Source of the DNA: an uncultured delta proteobacterium
GTDB taxonomy: Bacteria; Desulfobacterota; Desulfovibrionia; Desulfovibrionales; Desulfovibrionaceae
Direction: 5' to 3'
NCBI GenBank assembly: GCA_903843965.1
Contig: CAIMRY010000019.1
Span: forward strand, 1 to 64,000
DNA length: 64,000 bases
Below are positions 17,881 through 26,372 of this stretch, in pieces. A model generated the notes under the pieces. That model was not told where the DNA came from and ran no database searches. It saw only the letters and a list, made by a program, of their open reading frames with translations. The position numbers were made by a program, and so were the translations under genes. Positions within the stretch are counted from its first letter, which is position 1. The number at the start of each line of letters is the position of its first letter.

Positions 17881-19947
17881 ATGCCGATAACCGCTACTCA
17901 AAAACATCAAGCACAACAACGCCAGTGGGCGGCTGCTAGAGATGGTGCACCGCAAGTGCGAATCGTGGCCGGCCCAGGCACTGGGAAGTCGCACACGATT
18001 GAGAAGCGTGTAGCGGAGCTTCTGACAGCTGGAGCAACACCTGAAAACGTATATGTCATCTCGTTTACGCGAGCCACATGTGCAGAACTAAGAGATCGAA
18101 TCAGCACATTCTGTAGCACTCTCCCGTGCGCAGCCGCAGCAACGCAAGTTCGAGTCTCAACCATGCATTCCCTTGCACTTCGAATTCTGCGGCTTGCCAA
18201 CCTCCTCGCCTCATATCCAAGCACACCAATCATGCTTGATAGTTGGGAGCAGGCTAACATTTATGACCGGGAATGTGCAGGGAGCATGGGGTGCACCCCG
18301 TCACGTGCCGCCCAAATTAGGCTTGCTCATGACGCACAGTGGCAAACGTTGAACCCACAATTTATAAACCAGGCGCAGATAACTCCAACAGAAGTTCAAG
18401 CGTTTAACGCATTTCATGCTGCTCGGACTAACCTGTATTGCTGTGTCCTTCCAGGTGAAGTGATCTATAAATGTGTTGAAGCACTTCGTCTTGGAGCGTT
18501 ACAGCCTCAACAACTCCCTCAGATTGACCACCTGATTGTTGATGAATTTCAGGACCTGAACGCCTGCGATCAAGAGTTTGTGCGTATATTGTCTTCAAAC
18601 AGTACTGTTTTGTTTGTTGCCGGAGATGACGATCAAAGCATCTATTCGTTTCGCCATGCCGATCCAAATGGCATCATTCAGTTTCAGACTGCCTATCCGA
18701 GATCTGCCACACATGTGCTGACCGACTGCTTCCGATGCACACCCGCAATTCTTGGCCCTGCTAACCAGCTGATCAGCTACAACCAGAGCCGAATTCCAAA
18801 GAGTCTAACGTCACTCTATGGCTCTGCCACTCCGCCAGTTCAGGGGCAAATGCTGGTTTGGTCTTTTCAGTCCGCGCAAACAGAGGCTCGAGCGGTAGCA
18901 GAATCGTGTCGCCAATTAATCAACGCTGGGATGGCGGGACGAGAGGATGAAATCCTTATTCTCATCTCCAACAGACGGGTTCAACTCGATACTCTGGCAC
19001 AAGAGCTGGGGAACCTTGGCCTCCCCTATGATCCTCCTCGAGGTTCGACACTTACAGACGACTATACAGCCATCCGAGCAGTTTACGCCTTTCTTCGTAT
19101 AGCAAGAGACAACTCTACGAGCGAGGAAGACTATCCTGCACATCGAGATTTGCTCGAAGTACTTTCTGGGGTTGGGAGTACGACGGCAAAAGGCGTAGCG
19201 GATGCCTGCATTTCTAACAACCAGAATTTCCGTCAACTCTTCTACCTGACGACATGTCCAGCTTGGCTTCTAGGGCGGTGCCCTTCGGCCGTGCAGCGCG
19301 TCATGGCGATAGCTCAAGTGATGGCGACGTGGAGCATGAGTGACACTCTGGCAACTCGCGGCAATGACATCACGACTCTGCTCTCGTCACAAGTGTTTAC
19401 ATCCGGGAAGAACGCTGCAAGCAACTTGTCGATCTGGAACACTCTGCTTGGCTCGCTCCCTCCTCCAATGATGCTTGAAGAACTCCTGCTTTTCCTTGCA
19501 GCTGATAGTGAGTCTGACCAACAAACCATTCTTGATCTTGTTAGCCAGCGCGTTGGGGCCGCGCAGCCTCAATCCCAGTTACCCGTCCAGAAGAAAATCA
19601 GGATACTCACTATGCACGGCGCCAAAGGGTTAAGTGGAAAAATCGTGTTTATCCCAGGGGCCGAGCAAGGCCTGATGCCCAGCTTTAGGGCCTTACAGGC
19701 TACAGGGCTGCTTATTGAGCAGAGGCGTCTATTTTACGTATCGCTTACTCGGGCCATGGCCTGCTGTATCGCTTCTCACGCGGCTCAGCATTCGGGGGCT
19801 CAGGCGATGGCTTTGGTCCAAAATTCTGTAGCGCGCCTAACGCGTTCCCAATTTCTTAACGAAATGGGTGTCCCAAGCATTACAAGGACATCCGGACTGA
19901 ACCAAGCAGAAGCAGCATCAATAGTTTCAGAGATCAACAATCTGTGA
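17881..19947 (+). CDS. UvrD/PcrA-family SF1 helicase
   Basis: An ATP-dependent 3'-5' DNA helicase by family. Walker A is GPGTGKSHTIEKR, motif II LIVDEFQDL, motif III GDDDQSIYSFRHAD, motif V TMHGAKGLSGKIVFIPG and motif VI RRLFYVSLTRA. The ATG at 17881 (688 residues, AAAGGAC ahead) puts Walker A about 30 residues in, as usual; a GTG at 17806 would add 25 residues without a ribosome-binding site. It is the last gene of the island. It may be stand-alone or work with the R-M pair; solitary UvrD-like helicases also appear in two-gene systems such as Gabija, but no GajA-like partner is here. No gene lies between it and attR. Confidence 0.9.
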   Translation: MPITATQKHQAQQRQWAAARDGAPQVRIVAGPGTGKSHTIEKRVAELLTAGATPENVYVISFTRATCAELRDRISTFCSTLPCAAAATQVRVSTMHSLALRILRLANLLASYPSTPIMLDSWEQANIYDRECAGSMGCTPSRAAQIRLAHDAQWQTLNPQFINQAQITPTEVQAFNAFHAARTNLYCCVLPGEVIYKCVEALRLGALQPQQLPQIDHLIVDEFQDLNACDQEFVRILSSNSTVLFVAGDDDQSIYSFRHADPNGIIQFQTAYPRSATHVLTDCFRCTPAILGPANQLISYNQSRIPKSLTSLYGSATPPVQGQMLVWSFQSAQTEARAVAESCRQLINAGMAGREDEILILISNRRVQLDTLAQELGNLGLPYDPPRGSTLTDDYTAIRAVYAFLRIARDNSTSEEDYPAHRDLLEVLSGVGSTTAKGVADACISNNQNFRQLFYLTTCPAWLLGRCPSAVQRVMAIAQVMATWSMSDTLATRGNDITTLLSSQVFTSGKNAASNLSIWNTLLGSLPPPMMLEELLLFLAADSESDQQTILDLVSQRVGAAQPQSQLPVQKKIRILTMHGAKGLSGKIVFIPGAEQGLMPSFRALQATGLLIEQRRLFYVSLTRAMACCIASHAAQHSGAQAMALVQNSVARLTRSQFLNEMGVPSITRTSGLNQAEAASIVSEINNL

Positions 19948-20173
19948 TGTGACTGCTTCCTAAATCTAGTCCAGCATACGGAGAGCAGGACAACCCGGAT
20001 CTTGCACTACAAATGTCGTCCGAAGGTCATTACCTTGTAGTGTGAAATATGATTTAACCAATCATTTCAGCACAAACACGATACTTTTCTTGAATCGCAT
20101 TCAAGAGGATGTCTGGCAGGCTGAACTTGCCGATTCCATGTGGACATTTAACGCCAAGCTCGCAACAAAATAT

Positions 20174-20200
20174 AAAACCATACCCCTGCGGCTATTTGAC
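20174..20200. other. attR of the comM island
   Basis: Island bases end with AAAACCATA, then CCCCT (20183-20187), then comM codons resume (GCGGCTATTTG). CCCCT is common with attL. Joined with the left end it gives arms AAAACCATA and TATGGTTTT around CCCC. Confidence 0.82.
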
Positions 20201-20666
20201 CGACGACCGCCACGTCTGCACCTGCCAGCCTGCGGCCATCCTGCGCTACCGCTCGCGCATCTCCGGCCCGCTCATGGACCGCATCGACCTGCAGGTGGAG
20301 GTGCCTGCCGTGCCCTACGAGGACCTGAAAGCCCCGCGCGGCACGCGCGACTCGGCCACCATGCGCGCAGGCATCGTCAAGGTCCGCGCCATCCAGGCCG
20401 AACGCTACAAGGACGCCAGCATCCGGCTCAACGCCGACCTCCAGGGCGCGCTCTTGGAACGCTGGTGTGCCGTGGGCGAGGCCGAGCACCAGTTCCTGGA
20501 GCAGGCCGTGCGCCGCCTGGGCCTCTCGGCCCGGGCGTACACGCGCGTGCTGCGCATCGCCCGCACCATCGCCGACATGGAGGATGCGGAAACCATCGAG
20601 ATCCCGCACCTGGCCGAGGCCATCAACTTCCGCACCATGGACCGGGTGAACCAGCCGGGGGTGTGA
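20188..20666 (+). pseudogene. comM: comM, 3' portion
   Basis: The frame reads CGYLTDDRHVCTC, then RYRSRISGPLMDRIDLQVEV and the C-terminal Mg-chelatase helical domain to NRxxQPGV and TGA. It continues exactly where the 5' part breaks off at 119. CxxC-type cysteines and the arginine-finger region are intact. A start codon could be borrowed from the island (20109), but without the ATPase core the product would not be functional ComM. Confidence 0.9.
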
Positions 20667-20837
20667 GAGGACACTCTTTGCGGGGAAAGCGGTGCATATG
20701 CAGCGGGATGTGGACGCGCTATGGGCCGGGCATGCCGGGTTCGAGGGCGACTTCGCCGAGGTCAAGGGTCAGGACAACGCCAAGCGCGCCATCGAGATCG
20801 CCGCCGCAGGCGGGCACAACCTGCTCAACATGGCACC
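20667..20837 (+). pseudogene. comM: Displaced internal comM fragment
   Basis: Immediately after the comM stop a frame reads TLFAGKAVHMQRDVDALWAG and EVKGQDNAKRAIEIAAAGGHNLLNM, which is the ComM segment just before its Walker A motif. It then breaks into unrelated DNA. This segment belongs about 400 residues upstream in an intact gene, so it is a duplicated or rearranged piece. Confidence 0.8.
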
Positions 20838-20869
20838 TCATAACCCCGTACATGGGAAGGGGACTAATC

Positions 20870-21553
20870 ATGCAACTGCATGCAAAGCCTAGATACGAAT
20901 TGTCGTCCGAGGTCTTGAAGTCGCGTCGCAATTTGATAATATTCTCTTTCGTGCTGCTTTCTCTTTATATTTTGGCCCCAGAGCTCATTGAATTTAAAAT
21001 TGCATTTATTGAAGCAAAAATCTCACAAATATATGGCATCAAATTACTGCTGTTCGGTGCAGTACTGGTCGAATCTTTTACTTTTTACAGTAGATGGTAT
21101 GTCTGTTTTATCGATTACCATATCGACAACGTCTACTCGAAAAACCTTCTGATAATGGATAGAGCTGATAACCTATGTGCAGATGCAGTGTCTTGCAATA
21201 AAAAAGAATGCAAAGATGAAATACTTCAAATCAAATTGGACGTACGTGAATCTCATAACACAATCATTGAACTTGCTGGATTTAATTTCTCCTTCGGTGC
21301 AAAAGTAGAATTGCTTGCTCCAACATTTCTTGTTTCAGCTGTTGCTGTGTACTCTTTGTATGATTACCATGGCGCTACTCTGTCAAAATATATATCGCGC
21401 TCGGATTGCCTTCTCTCTGTACTTGTCTTTGTCACTGCCTTGATGGGATATGTAATTCTTCGTCACCGCTGCCTGTCTATACTGGTATACGCTGCAAAGC
21501 TATTAACTCGCTTGTTGCGCTTGAACAAGACCGGCACTGGACGTAATCTGTGA
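20870..21553 (+). CDS. Hypothetical four-helix membrane protein, foreign cargo
   Basis: This encodes 227 residues in AT-rich DNA bounded by comM pieces. GGAAGGGG precedes the ATG. Two hydrophobic segments (about 20-40 and 52-70) are followed by a soluble loop with cysteines (CADAVSCNKKECKDEI) and two more segments near the C-terminus (about 155-180, 185-205). I do not recognise the family. An open frame continuing upstream through comM sequence is accidental. Its size and placement suit a small insert such as an effector or a superinfection-exclusion-type gene, but nothing proves that. Confidence 0.65.
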   Translation: MQLHAKPRYELSSEVLKSRRNLIIFSFVLLSLYILAPELIEFKIAFIEAKISQIYGIKLLLFGAVLVESFTFYSRWYVCFIDYHIDNVYSKNLLIMDRADNLCADAVSCNKKECKDEILQIKLDVRESHNTIIELAGFNFSFGAKVELLAPTFLVSAVAVYSLYDYHGATLSKYISRSDCLLSVLVFVTALMGYVILRHRCLSILVYAAKLLTRLLRLNKTGTGRNL

Positions 21554-21745
21554 TGGTAAGGCCATCAACTTCCGCACCATGGACCGGGTGAACCAGCCGG
21601 GGGTGTGAACCCAATCCCCACCGTAAAAGGGGAATTGCCCTGCGCGGGAACTTCTGCTACCCAGAAAAGGCACCCGGCAGGACAGCGCAGTCGGCTGTTT
21701 TCCTGCCCAAGCGCGCCCCAGGCCGCTCTGCAATCAGGAGGGACC

Positions 21746-22405
21746 GTGACCCTGCTTAGCGTGTATGATTTCGCCGCCGGACCGCTCTTCGCCATTGCAC
21801 TCAGCGTGTTTCTGCTGGGCTCGGCGTATCGCGTGCTGCGCTTCATCCTGCTGGCCAAAAAGGCCGACCCCGCCGCCCTCAAGGGCTTCCGCCCGGCCTG
21901 GGCGCTCAAAAGCATCCTGCACTGGCTCATCCCGGCCAACATCACCGCGCGGGCCAACCCGCTCATGACCGTGGCCGGGTTCGCCTTCCACCTGGCGTTT
22001 TTCGCCGTGGCGCTCCTGCTCTCGGCCCACGTGGTGCTCTGGGACCTGGCCTGGAACGTGTCCTGGCCCACCCTGCCCGACGCGGCGGCGGACTGGCTGA
22101 CGTACCTGTTCCTGGCCTCGGCGGCGTTCTTCATCTGGCGGCGGCTGGCGCTCGCCCACGTGCGCGCCCTGACCACGCCCTCGGACTGGCTGGTGCTGGC
22201 CCTCACTCTTGCGCCCATGCTCACCGGGCTCATCGCCAACCGCCAGTGGGGCGACTACGACCTGTTCATCACCGCGCACGTGCTCTCCGCAAACCTGCTG
22301 CTGATCGCCGCGCCCTGCACCAAGCTCTCCCACGTCGTCTTGTTCTTCGTCTCGCGCGCCGTCACCGGCAGCGACTTCGGCAAGCGCAGCGTGGGCGCCT
22401 GGTAA
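21746..22405 (+). CDS. NarI/DsrM-like cytochrome b membrane subunit (TmcC-like)
   Basis: Carries electrons between the membrane quinone pool and a cytoplasmic or periplasmic partner. Five hydrophobic helices span 219 residues, with histidines placed in helices for b-type hemes (HWLIP, FHLAFF, AHVVLWD, AHVL, LSHVV). The GTG start has AGGAGG five bases upstream; a longer upstream frame covers only comM debris. It is 17 bases ahead of an HdrD-like Fe-S protein, as in the DsrMK, TmcCB and Ohc modules of sulfate reducers. No multiheme cytochrome c gene lies nearby, so which of these complexes it belongs to is uncertain. Confidence 0.82.
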   Translation: MTLLSVYDFAAGPLFAIALSVFLLGSAYRVLRFILLAKKADPAALKGFRPAWALKSILHWLIPANITARANPLMTVAGFAFHLAFFAVALLLSAHVVLWDLAWNVSWPTLPDAAADWLTYLFLASAAFFIWRRLALAHVRALTTPSDWLVLALTLAPMLTGLIANRQWGDYDLFITAHVLSANLLLIAAPCTKLSHVVLFFVSRAVTGSDFGKRSVGAW

Positions 22406-22422
22406 GAGTTCTAGGAGACCCG

Positions 22423-23658
22423 ATGGACCTCGACATCCTCAAACAAGCCCTGGCCTCCCGGAGCGGTGCGCGCCTCAAAATGTGGATGGAGATCTGCGCG
22501 CGCTGCGGCCTGTGCGCCCAGGGGTGCCACTTCTACCAGTCCGACCCCCGGCCCGAGCACGTGCCCGCCTATCGGCTGAAGCCCCTGGCCGAGCTGATGC
22601 GCCGCAAGGGCAATGTCGACGAAGCCTTCATGCAGGAGCTGGTGGACACGGTCTACGGCACCTGCACCATGTGCCAGCGCTGCACCATGTTCTGCCCGCA
22701 CGGCATCTCCATCGCCTTTTTGGTGCGCGCCACCCGCGCCCTGGCCGTTTCCCAGGGCATGACCCCGCAGGGCCTGGCCTCGGGCCTGGCCAATGCCCTG
22801 GAGTTCGGCAACAACCTCGGCATCAGCGAAGAGGACTACCGCGAAACAGTGGAATGGCAATTGGAGGAGCTCCAGGCCGAGATGCCCGACGCACGAGCGC
22901 CCATGGATAAACACGGCGCGGAGGTGCTGGTCACCTTCCACCCGCGCGACATCAAGTTCTACCCCCAGAACCTGTACAACTACCTGAAGCTGTACAACGC
23001 CGCCGGGCTTAACTTCACGCTCACCAGCTCCAAGGGCTGGGACTCCACGAACATCGGCCTGTTCGCGGGCGACGACCCGGCAGCCGCAGAGCTGGCCGGG
23101 CGGGTGGTGGCCGCAGGCGAAAACCTGGGGGTCCGAACGATCCTCTCCGCCGAGTGAGGGCACTCCATCCGCGCCCTCAAGTTTGAGGGACCGAACTGGC
23201 TGAAACGAGACTTCCCCTTCGAGGTGGTTGCGCCCATGAAGATGTGGGCCGACCTGTTCCGCGCAGGCCGCCTCAAGCTCAAGCGCCATTTCCACAAGGA
23301 GCCGGCCACGTTCCAGGACTCCTGCAACTTCATCCGCAACGCCGGGCACTTCGATGACTCGCGCCTGCTCTTGCACCACGTTGCAGCGGACTTCCGCGAG
23401 ATGCACCCGAACGGCAACCACACGTACTGCTGCGGCTCCGGCGGCGGGCACGGGCTCATGGCCGAGTACAAGCAGAAGCGTCTGGCCACGGCCAAGGCCA
23501 AGGCCGAGGCCATCCGCGCCACAGGCGCAGAGGTTGCAGTCGTCGCCTGCCACAACTGCGAGGACGGCATCCGCGACGGGGTCAAGGCCTTTGATGTGCC
23601 CGTGCAGGTGCACCTGTTCAGCGAGTATCTGGCCGAGGCCGTGGATTTGGGCGAATAG
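22423..23658 (+). CDS. HdrD/TmcB-like Fe-S protein, probable selenoprotein (in-frame UGA)
   Basis: Two ferredoxin motifs (CARCGLCAQGCHF and CTMCQRCTMFCPHG) precede the catalytic CCG region. The frame hits TGA at 23155-23157, after ILSAE, then continues without a break (GHSIRALKFEGPNW) through DSC, YCCGSGGG and ACHNC to 23658. Homologues of this type have ECGH here, so the UGA sits on the conserved cysteine, residue 245 of 411. A SECIS-like hairpin follows at the proper distance. I read it as selenocysteine rather than a nonsense mutation because 167 downstream codons remain intact. AGGAG lies before the ATG. It pairs with the cytochrome b gene just upstream. Confidence 0.8.
23155..23189 (+). 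promoter_or_regulatory. Candidate bacterial SECIS element
   Basis: After the UGA (23155-23157), stem CCCTC (23174-23178) / GAGGG (23185-23189) carries loop AAGTTT, with a G-U step 24-25 nt downstream of the UGA. This geometry fits SelB-binding hairpins such as that of E. coli fdhF. It rests on folding by eye. Confidence 0.6.
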
Positions 23659-23741
23659 CCTCCGGCGGCCAAAGGACCTGAGGCCCGATAGAATCCCCAG
23701 CAGGACGCTGTTACACCACGTGATCCACCATAGGAGGGTAC

Positions 23742-24296
23742 GTGCGCAATACTGTACTGTACTTGTTGTCAAAGTTAATGAGCGCTCCTGGCATAGTCCT
23801 GCTGATCATACTTGCCCTTGCGACATACTATTACAATATCACTCCAGTTTTCAACATGTTGGACAAACGCATCGAAATTAAACTGCTTTCCTTTCTCCTC
23901 TGGATGGCCATATTCTTACCATTCACTCCGGCTGTGATACTGATGTTTTTGCTCCCGAAATGCGAGTACCCGGTTGCCGCTTTGTGCCTTGTGACGATGG
24001 GAATACAGCACGGCGCCTTGACGGATGAAGCACACCGGCTAGGATTTTCCCAGGCCGTCAAGCTCATGAAAAAACGCTGCGGGTACGGCTACCTCGATCT
24101 GTGCAACGGCAATGCTGTCGGACGCAGAACCCACGGAATGATGTCCGGGGATCAAGCTGACACCTACTCCTACGTGCTGACCAGGGTCGGCTCGCTTTCA
24201 TTCACTTTCCAAGTGTTCTACGGCAGCATGTATGGGGATGGACAGGTGCTCCTCACTGCGGCAAAGGTTGATGAGCATCTGCGGAGCGACAGATAG
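23742..24296 (+). CDS. Hypothetical membrane-anchored protein
   Basis: This encodes 184 residues from a GTG with AGGAGGG just upstream. Two hydrophobic segments (about 15-35 and 48-72) are followed by a soluble C-terminal half. I recognise no family. It lies 83 bases after the Fe-S protein gene and before a strong terminator, so it may be in the same transcript, but its codon use is a little less GC-rich than its neighbours. Confidence 0.6.
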   Translation: MRNTVLYLLSKLMSAPGIVLLIILALATYYYNITPVFNMLDKRIEIKLLSFLLWMAIFLPFTPAVILMFLLPKCEYPVAALCLVTMGIQHGALTDEAHRLGFSQAVKLMKKRCGYGYLDLCNGNAVGRRTHGMMSGDQADTYSYVLTRVGSLSFTFQVFYGSMYGDGQVLLTAAKVDEHLRSDR

Positions 24297-24340
24297 CCGC
24301 CCTGGCGGGCTGGCTAGTCTGGCCGCATGTGCTGCCCAAA

Positions 24341-24385
24341 GCCGAAAGGGCTGCTTCAGGTTCCTCCTGAAGCAGCCCTTTCGGC
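24341..24385. terminator. Strong intrinsic terminator
   Basis: A perfect 20-base stem (24341-24360 with 24366-24385) closes a TTCCT loop. It separates the rightward genes from the convergent chemoreceptor gene and could stop transcription both ways. Confidence 0.85.
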
Positions 24386-24394
24386 GTAAATGGG

Positions 24395-24429
24395 GGTTCG
24401 GGGGCCGCTGCCCCCGACCGCCGGAGGCA
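24395..24429. repeat. GC-rich intergenic hairpin element
   Basis: CGGGGGC (24399-24405) pairs with GCCCCCG (24410-24416), followed by ACCGCCGGAGGC. GCCTCCGGCGGCC-type strings recur in this window between genes (23660, 36884), as in intergenic hairpin elements I recall from Desulfovibrio genomes. It may help end the chemoreceptor transcript. Confidence 0.45.
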
Positions 24430-24436
24430 TCCCGTT

Positions 24437-26164
24437 CTACCGTATGCCCTTCCCGTTCAGGAACGCGCTGTATTTCTTGTCCGTGCCCTGGATGTGGGTG
24501 ACGAGCCAGTCCTTCAAAAAGCGCATGATCTCCATGGTCACCTTGGCCTTGCCGCTTTTTAAGCCCGCCTCGAAGTCCAGCACCTGCTGCACCAGCTTGC
24601 GGTGGTAGTCCTTGTGCTGGGCCGTTTCCGGGTAGCCGTAGCGGTCGAAGTACTCCTCCTCCTGGCCGAAGTGCTTCACCGTGTATTCCTTGAGCCGCTC
24701 GACAACGCCCACGAGCACGCTGTCGGACTTGTGCGCGCGCATGGCCGCGTGCAGCTCGTTGATGAGCCCCAGGAGCACCTTGTGCTGCTCGTCGATGAGC
24801 CGGATGCCCACGGACAGGTCGTCGCTCCAGGTCATGAGCTTGTCCGTGGCCACGCTGGCCAGGTTGCCGCTGGCCAGGCCCTGGATGATGGAGTCCAGCT
24901 CCTCGGTCAGGCTGGAGATCTCCACCACCACGCGGGTGGAGCGCTCCACGCTGTCTTTTGTCTGGTGGGCCAACTTGTTGACCTCGGCCACGGAGCGGTT
25001 GATCTCCTCGGATGTGGCCGACTGCTCCTCGCTGGCCGTGGCGATGGAAGCCACCTCCATGGCGGTCTCCTGCACGATGCTGACGATCTCCTCCATATAC
25101 CGACCGGACTCCTCGGCCACGCGGGCGCTCTCCACGATGTCGCCTGCGGCGGCGTCCACGGCGACAACGTTTTCCCGGGCGCGCTCCTGGATGCTGCGCA
25201 CGGAGTCGCCCACCTGCTTGGTGGCGGTCATGGTCTTTTCGGCGAGCTTGCGGACTTCGTCGGCCACGACGGCGAAACCGCGTCCGGCGTCGCCTGCGCG
25301 TGCCGCCTCGATGGCGGCGTTGAGCGCCAGCAGGTTGGTCTGGTCGGCGATGTCGGAGATGACGCCCAGGACCTGCCCGATGCCCTCGGCCTGGTTGCCC
25401 AGGGTGGTCATGGTCTCCTTAAGGGCCAGGATGCGGTTCTTGACGCGCTCGATGGAGCCCACGGCCTCGCGCACGCCCTTGGCCCCGGTCTGGGCGTTGG
25501 TCTTGGCGCGCTCGGCGCCCTGCGCCGCGTCGCCGGTGTTGCGGGCGATGTCCAAGATGGCCTCGCTCATCTGACCCATGGCCGTTGTGGTTGCGGCCAC
25601 GCGCTCGGTCTGCACCTGAACGTCGCTGCCCACCTGCTCCATGTTGGAATTCAGCTCGCGCACGGCTCCGAAGATGCGCTCGGCAGAGGTCTTGGCCTTG
25701 CCCGAGGCGGCGCGCATGTTGTCCAGCAGGTCCTGTAGGCCGGTCTCCTTTTCGCGGCTCTCGGCCAGGGCGCTCATGGTGGCGGCTGCCTCACGCCCGG
25801 CCTGGGCCTCTTTCTCCCGGGCCAGGTCCGCAGCCTTGCCGAGGCTCACCACCAGGCTGCACAGGGCCTCGCGCAGGTCGGCGAACTCAGCCGGCATGGC
25901 CTGGGCCGGGCAGGCTGCGCTCACGCCTGCGGCGATTTCACGGGCATAGCCGCGCAAGGCGTACAGCGGAGCCACCAGCTGGGCGTGCACGGTCCAGAGC
26001 AGGGCCGCCGCGCCCAGCATGGCCAGGGCGAACAGGCCCGCGCGCAGGCCCAGGGACTGGTCCGGCCAGAAGCCGGTGAAGAACAGAGCGCAGGCCGCGC
26101 CCACAAGAACGAAACCGGAGGCGGCGAGCCGGGTCTTGATGCTGGCCGTGGTCTGCTGGGGCAT
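24437..26164 (-). CDS. Methyl-accepting chemotaxis protein with C-terminal bacteriohemerythrin (DcrH-like)
   Basis: Senses oxygen or redox through a di-iron hemerythrin tail and signals to CheA. Two N-terminal hydrophobic segments with almost no periplasmic loop (about 18-60), a HAMP-like stretch, and the signalling tip ([20 protein letters not shown], then [18 protein letters not shown]) lead to a hemerythrin domain at about 445-575 with [32 protein letters not shown] and HIQGTDKKY. The start ATG has AAGGAG ahead. DcrH of Desulfovibrio has the same tail but a larger periplasmic region. Strictly membrane and cytoplasmic sensing is thus likely here. Confidence 0.93.
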   Translation of the reverse strand: MPQQTTASIKTRLAASGFVLVGAACALFFTGFWPDQSLGLRAGLFALAMLGAAALLWTVHAQLVAPLYALRGYAREIAAGVSAACPAQAMPAEFADLREALCSLVVSLGKAADLAREKEAQAGREAAATMSALAESREKETGLQDLLDNMRAASGKAKTSAERIFGAVRELNSNMEQVGSDVQVQTERVAATTTAMGQMSEAILDIARNTGDAAQGAERAKTNAQTGAKGVREAVGSIERVKNRILALKETMTTLGNQAEGIGQVLGVISDIADQTNLLALNAAIEAARAGDAGRGFAVVADEVRKLAEKTMTATKQVGDSVRSIQERARENVVAVDAAAGDIVESARVAEESGRYMEEIVSIVQETAMEVASIATASEEQSATSEEINRSVAEVNKLAHQTKDSVERSTRVVVEISSLTEELDSIIQGLASGNLASVATDKLMTWSDDLSVGIRLIDEQHKVLLGLINELHAAMRAHKSDSVLVGVVERLKEYTVKHFGQEEEYFDRYGYPETAQHKDYHRKLVQQVLDFEAGLKSGKAKVTMEIMRFLKDWLVTHIQGTDKKYSAFLNGKGIR

Positions 26165-26372
26165 TGGGACTCCTTGCCGGGTGCTGTTAACACAACACAT
26201 TGCCGGACCGCTTGAACTTATATGCGGCCAATTTCCGCATTATATAACTATACCCCATCGGCTTTTGAGATACAACGCTTTAGGCTGCCTACTCCCAGGC
26301 TAGCGCGTTGAACGGGACGAGAGAAAGTGTCCTCGTTGACGCAGGCGAGTATCATGCCGTACACTCAAGGCC

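Larger units (their letters stand above)
115..20187. mobile_element. 20-kb integrative defence island inserted in comM
   Basis: The comM frame is lost at 119 and regained at 20188 with exactly the residues expected after MNPCP (CGYLTDD). Between these points base composition falls well below the flanking GC-rich DNA, especially at 2395-3410, 5671-6324 and 10389-13424. The island carries a large serine recombinase reading out of its left end, a small tyrosine recombinase, ArdC, an HEPN-helicase/GHKL-ATPase pair, a restriction-modification pair and a UvrD-like helicase. comM is also a known hotspot for AbaR-type islands in Acinetobacter. No conjugation genes are visible, so it would need a helper or another route to move between cells. 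Confidence 0.9.
20617..21608. repeat. 50-bp perfect direct repeat of the comM 3' end
   Basis: Bases 20617-20666 and 21559-21608 are identical (AGGCCATCAACTTCC...GGGGTGTGA), covering the last 16 codons and stop of comM. Between them lie the displaced comM fragment and a foreign membrane-protein gene. Confidence 0.9.

Noticed and set aside
20042-21553. A 503-codon open frame spanning attR, comM debris and the membrane-protein gene
   Set aside because: Its first 270 codons are comM sequence read out of frame; only the part from 20870 has a ribosome-binding site and coherent protein features.
23155-23157. Reading the UGA as an ordinary nonsense mutation making two pseudogene halves
   Set aside because: Downstream sequence keeps every catalytic motif, the UGA falls exactly on a conserved cysteine and a SECIS-like hairpin follows. 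Not excluded, only less likely.
26222-26240. ATGCGG/CCGCAT dyad between the chemoreceptor and CDF genes
   Set aside because: The arms are only six bases and nothing else in the region supports a specific regulator.
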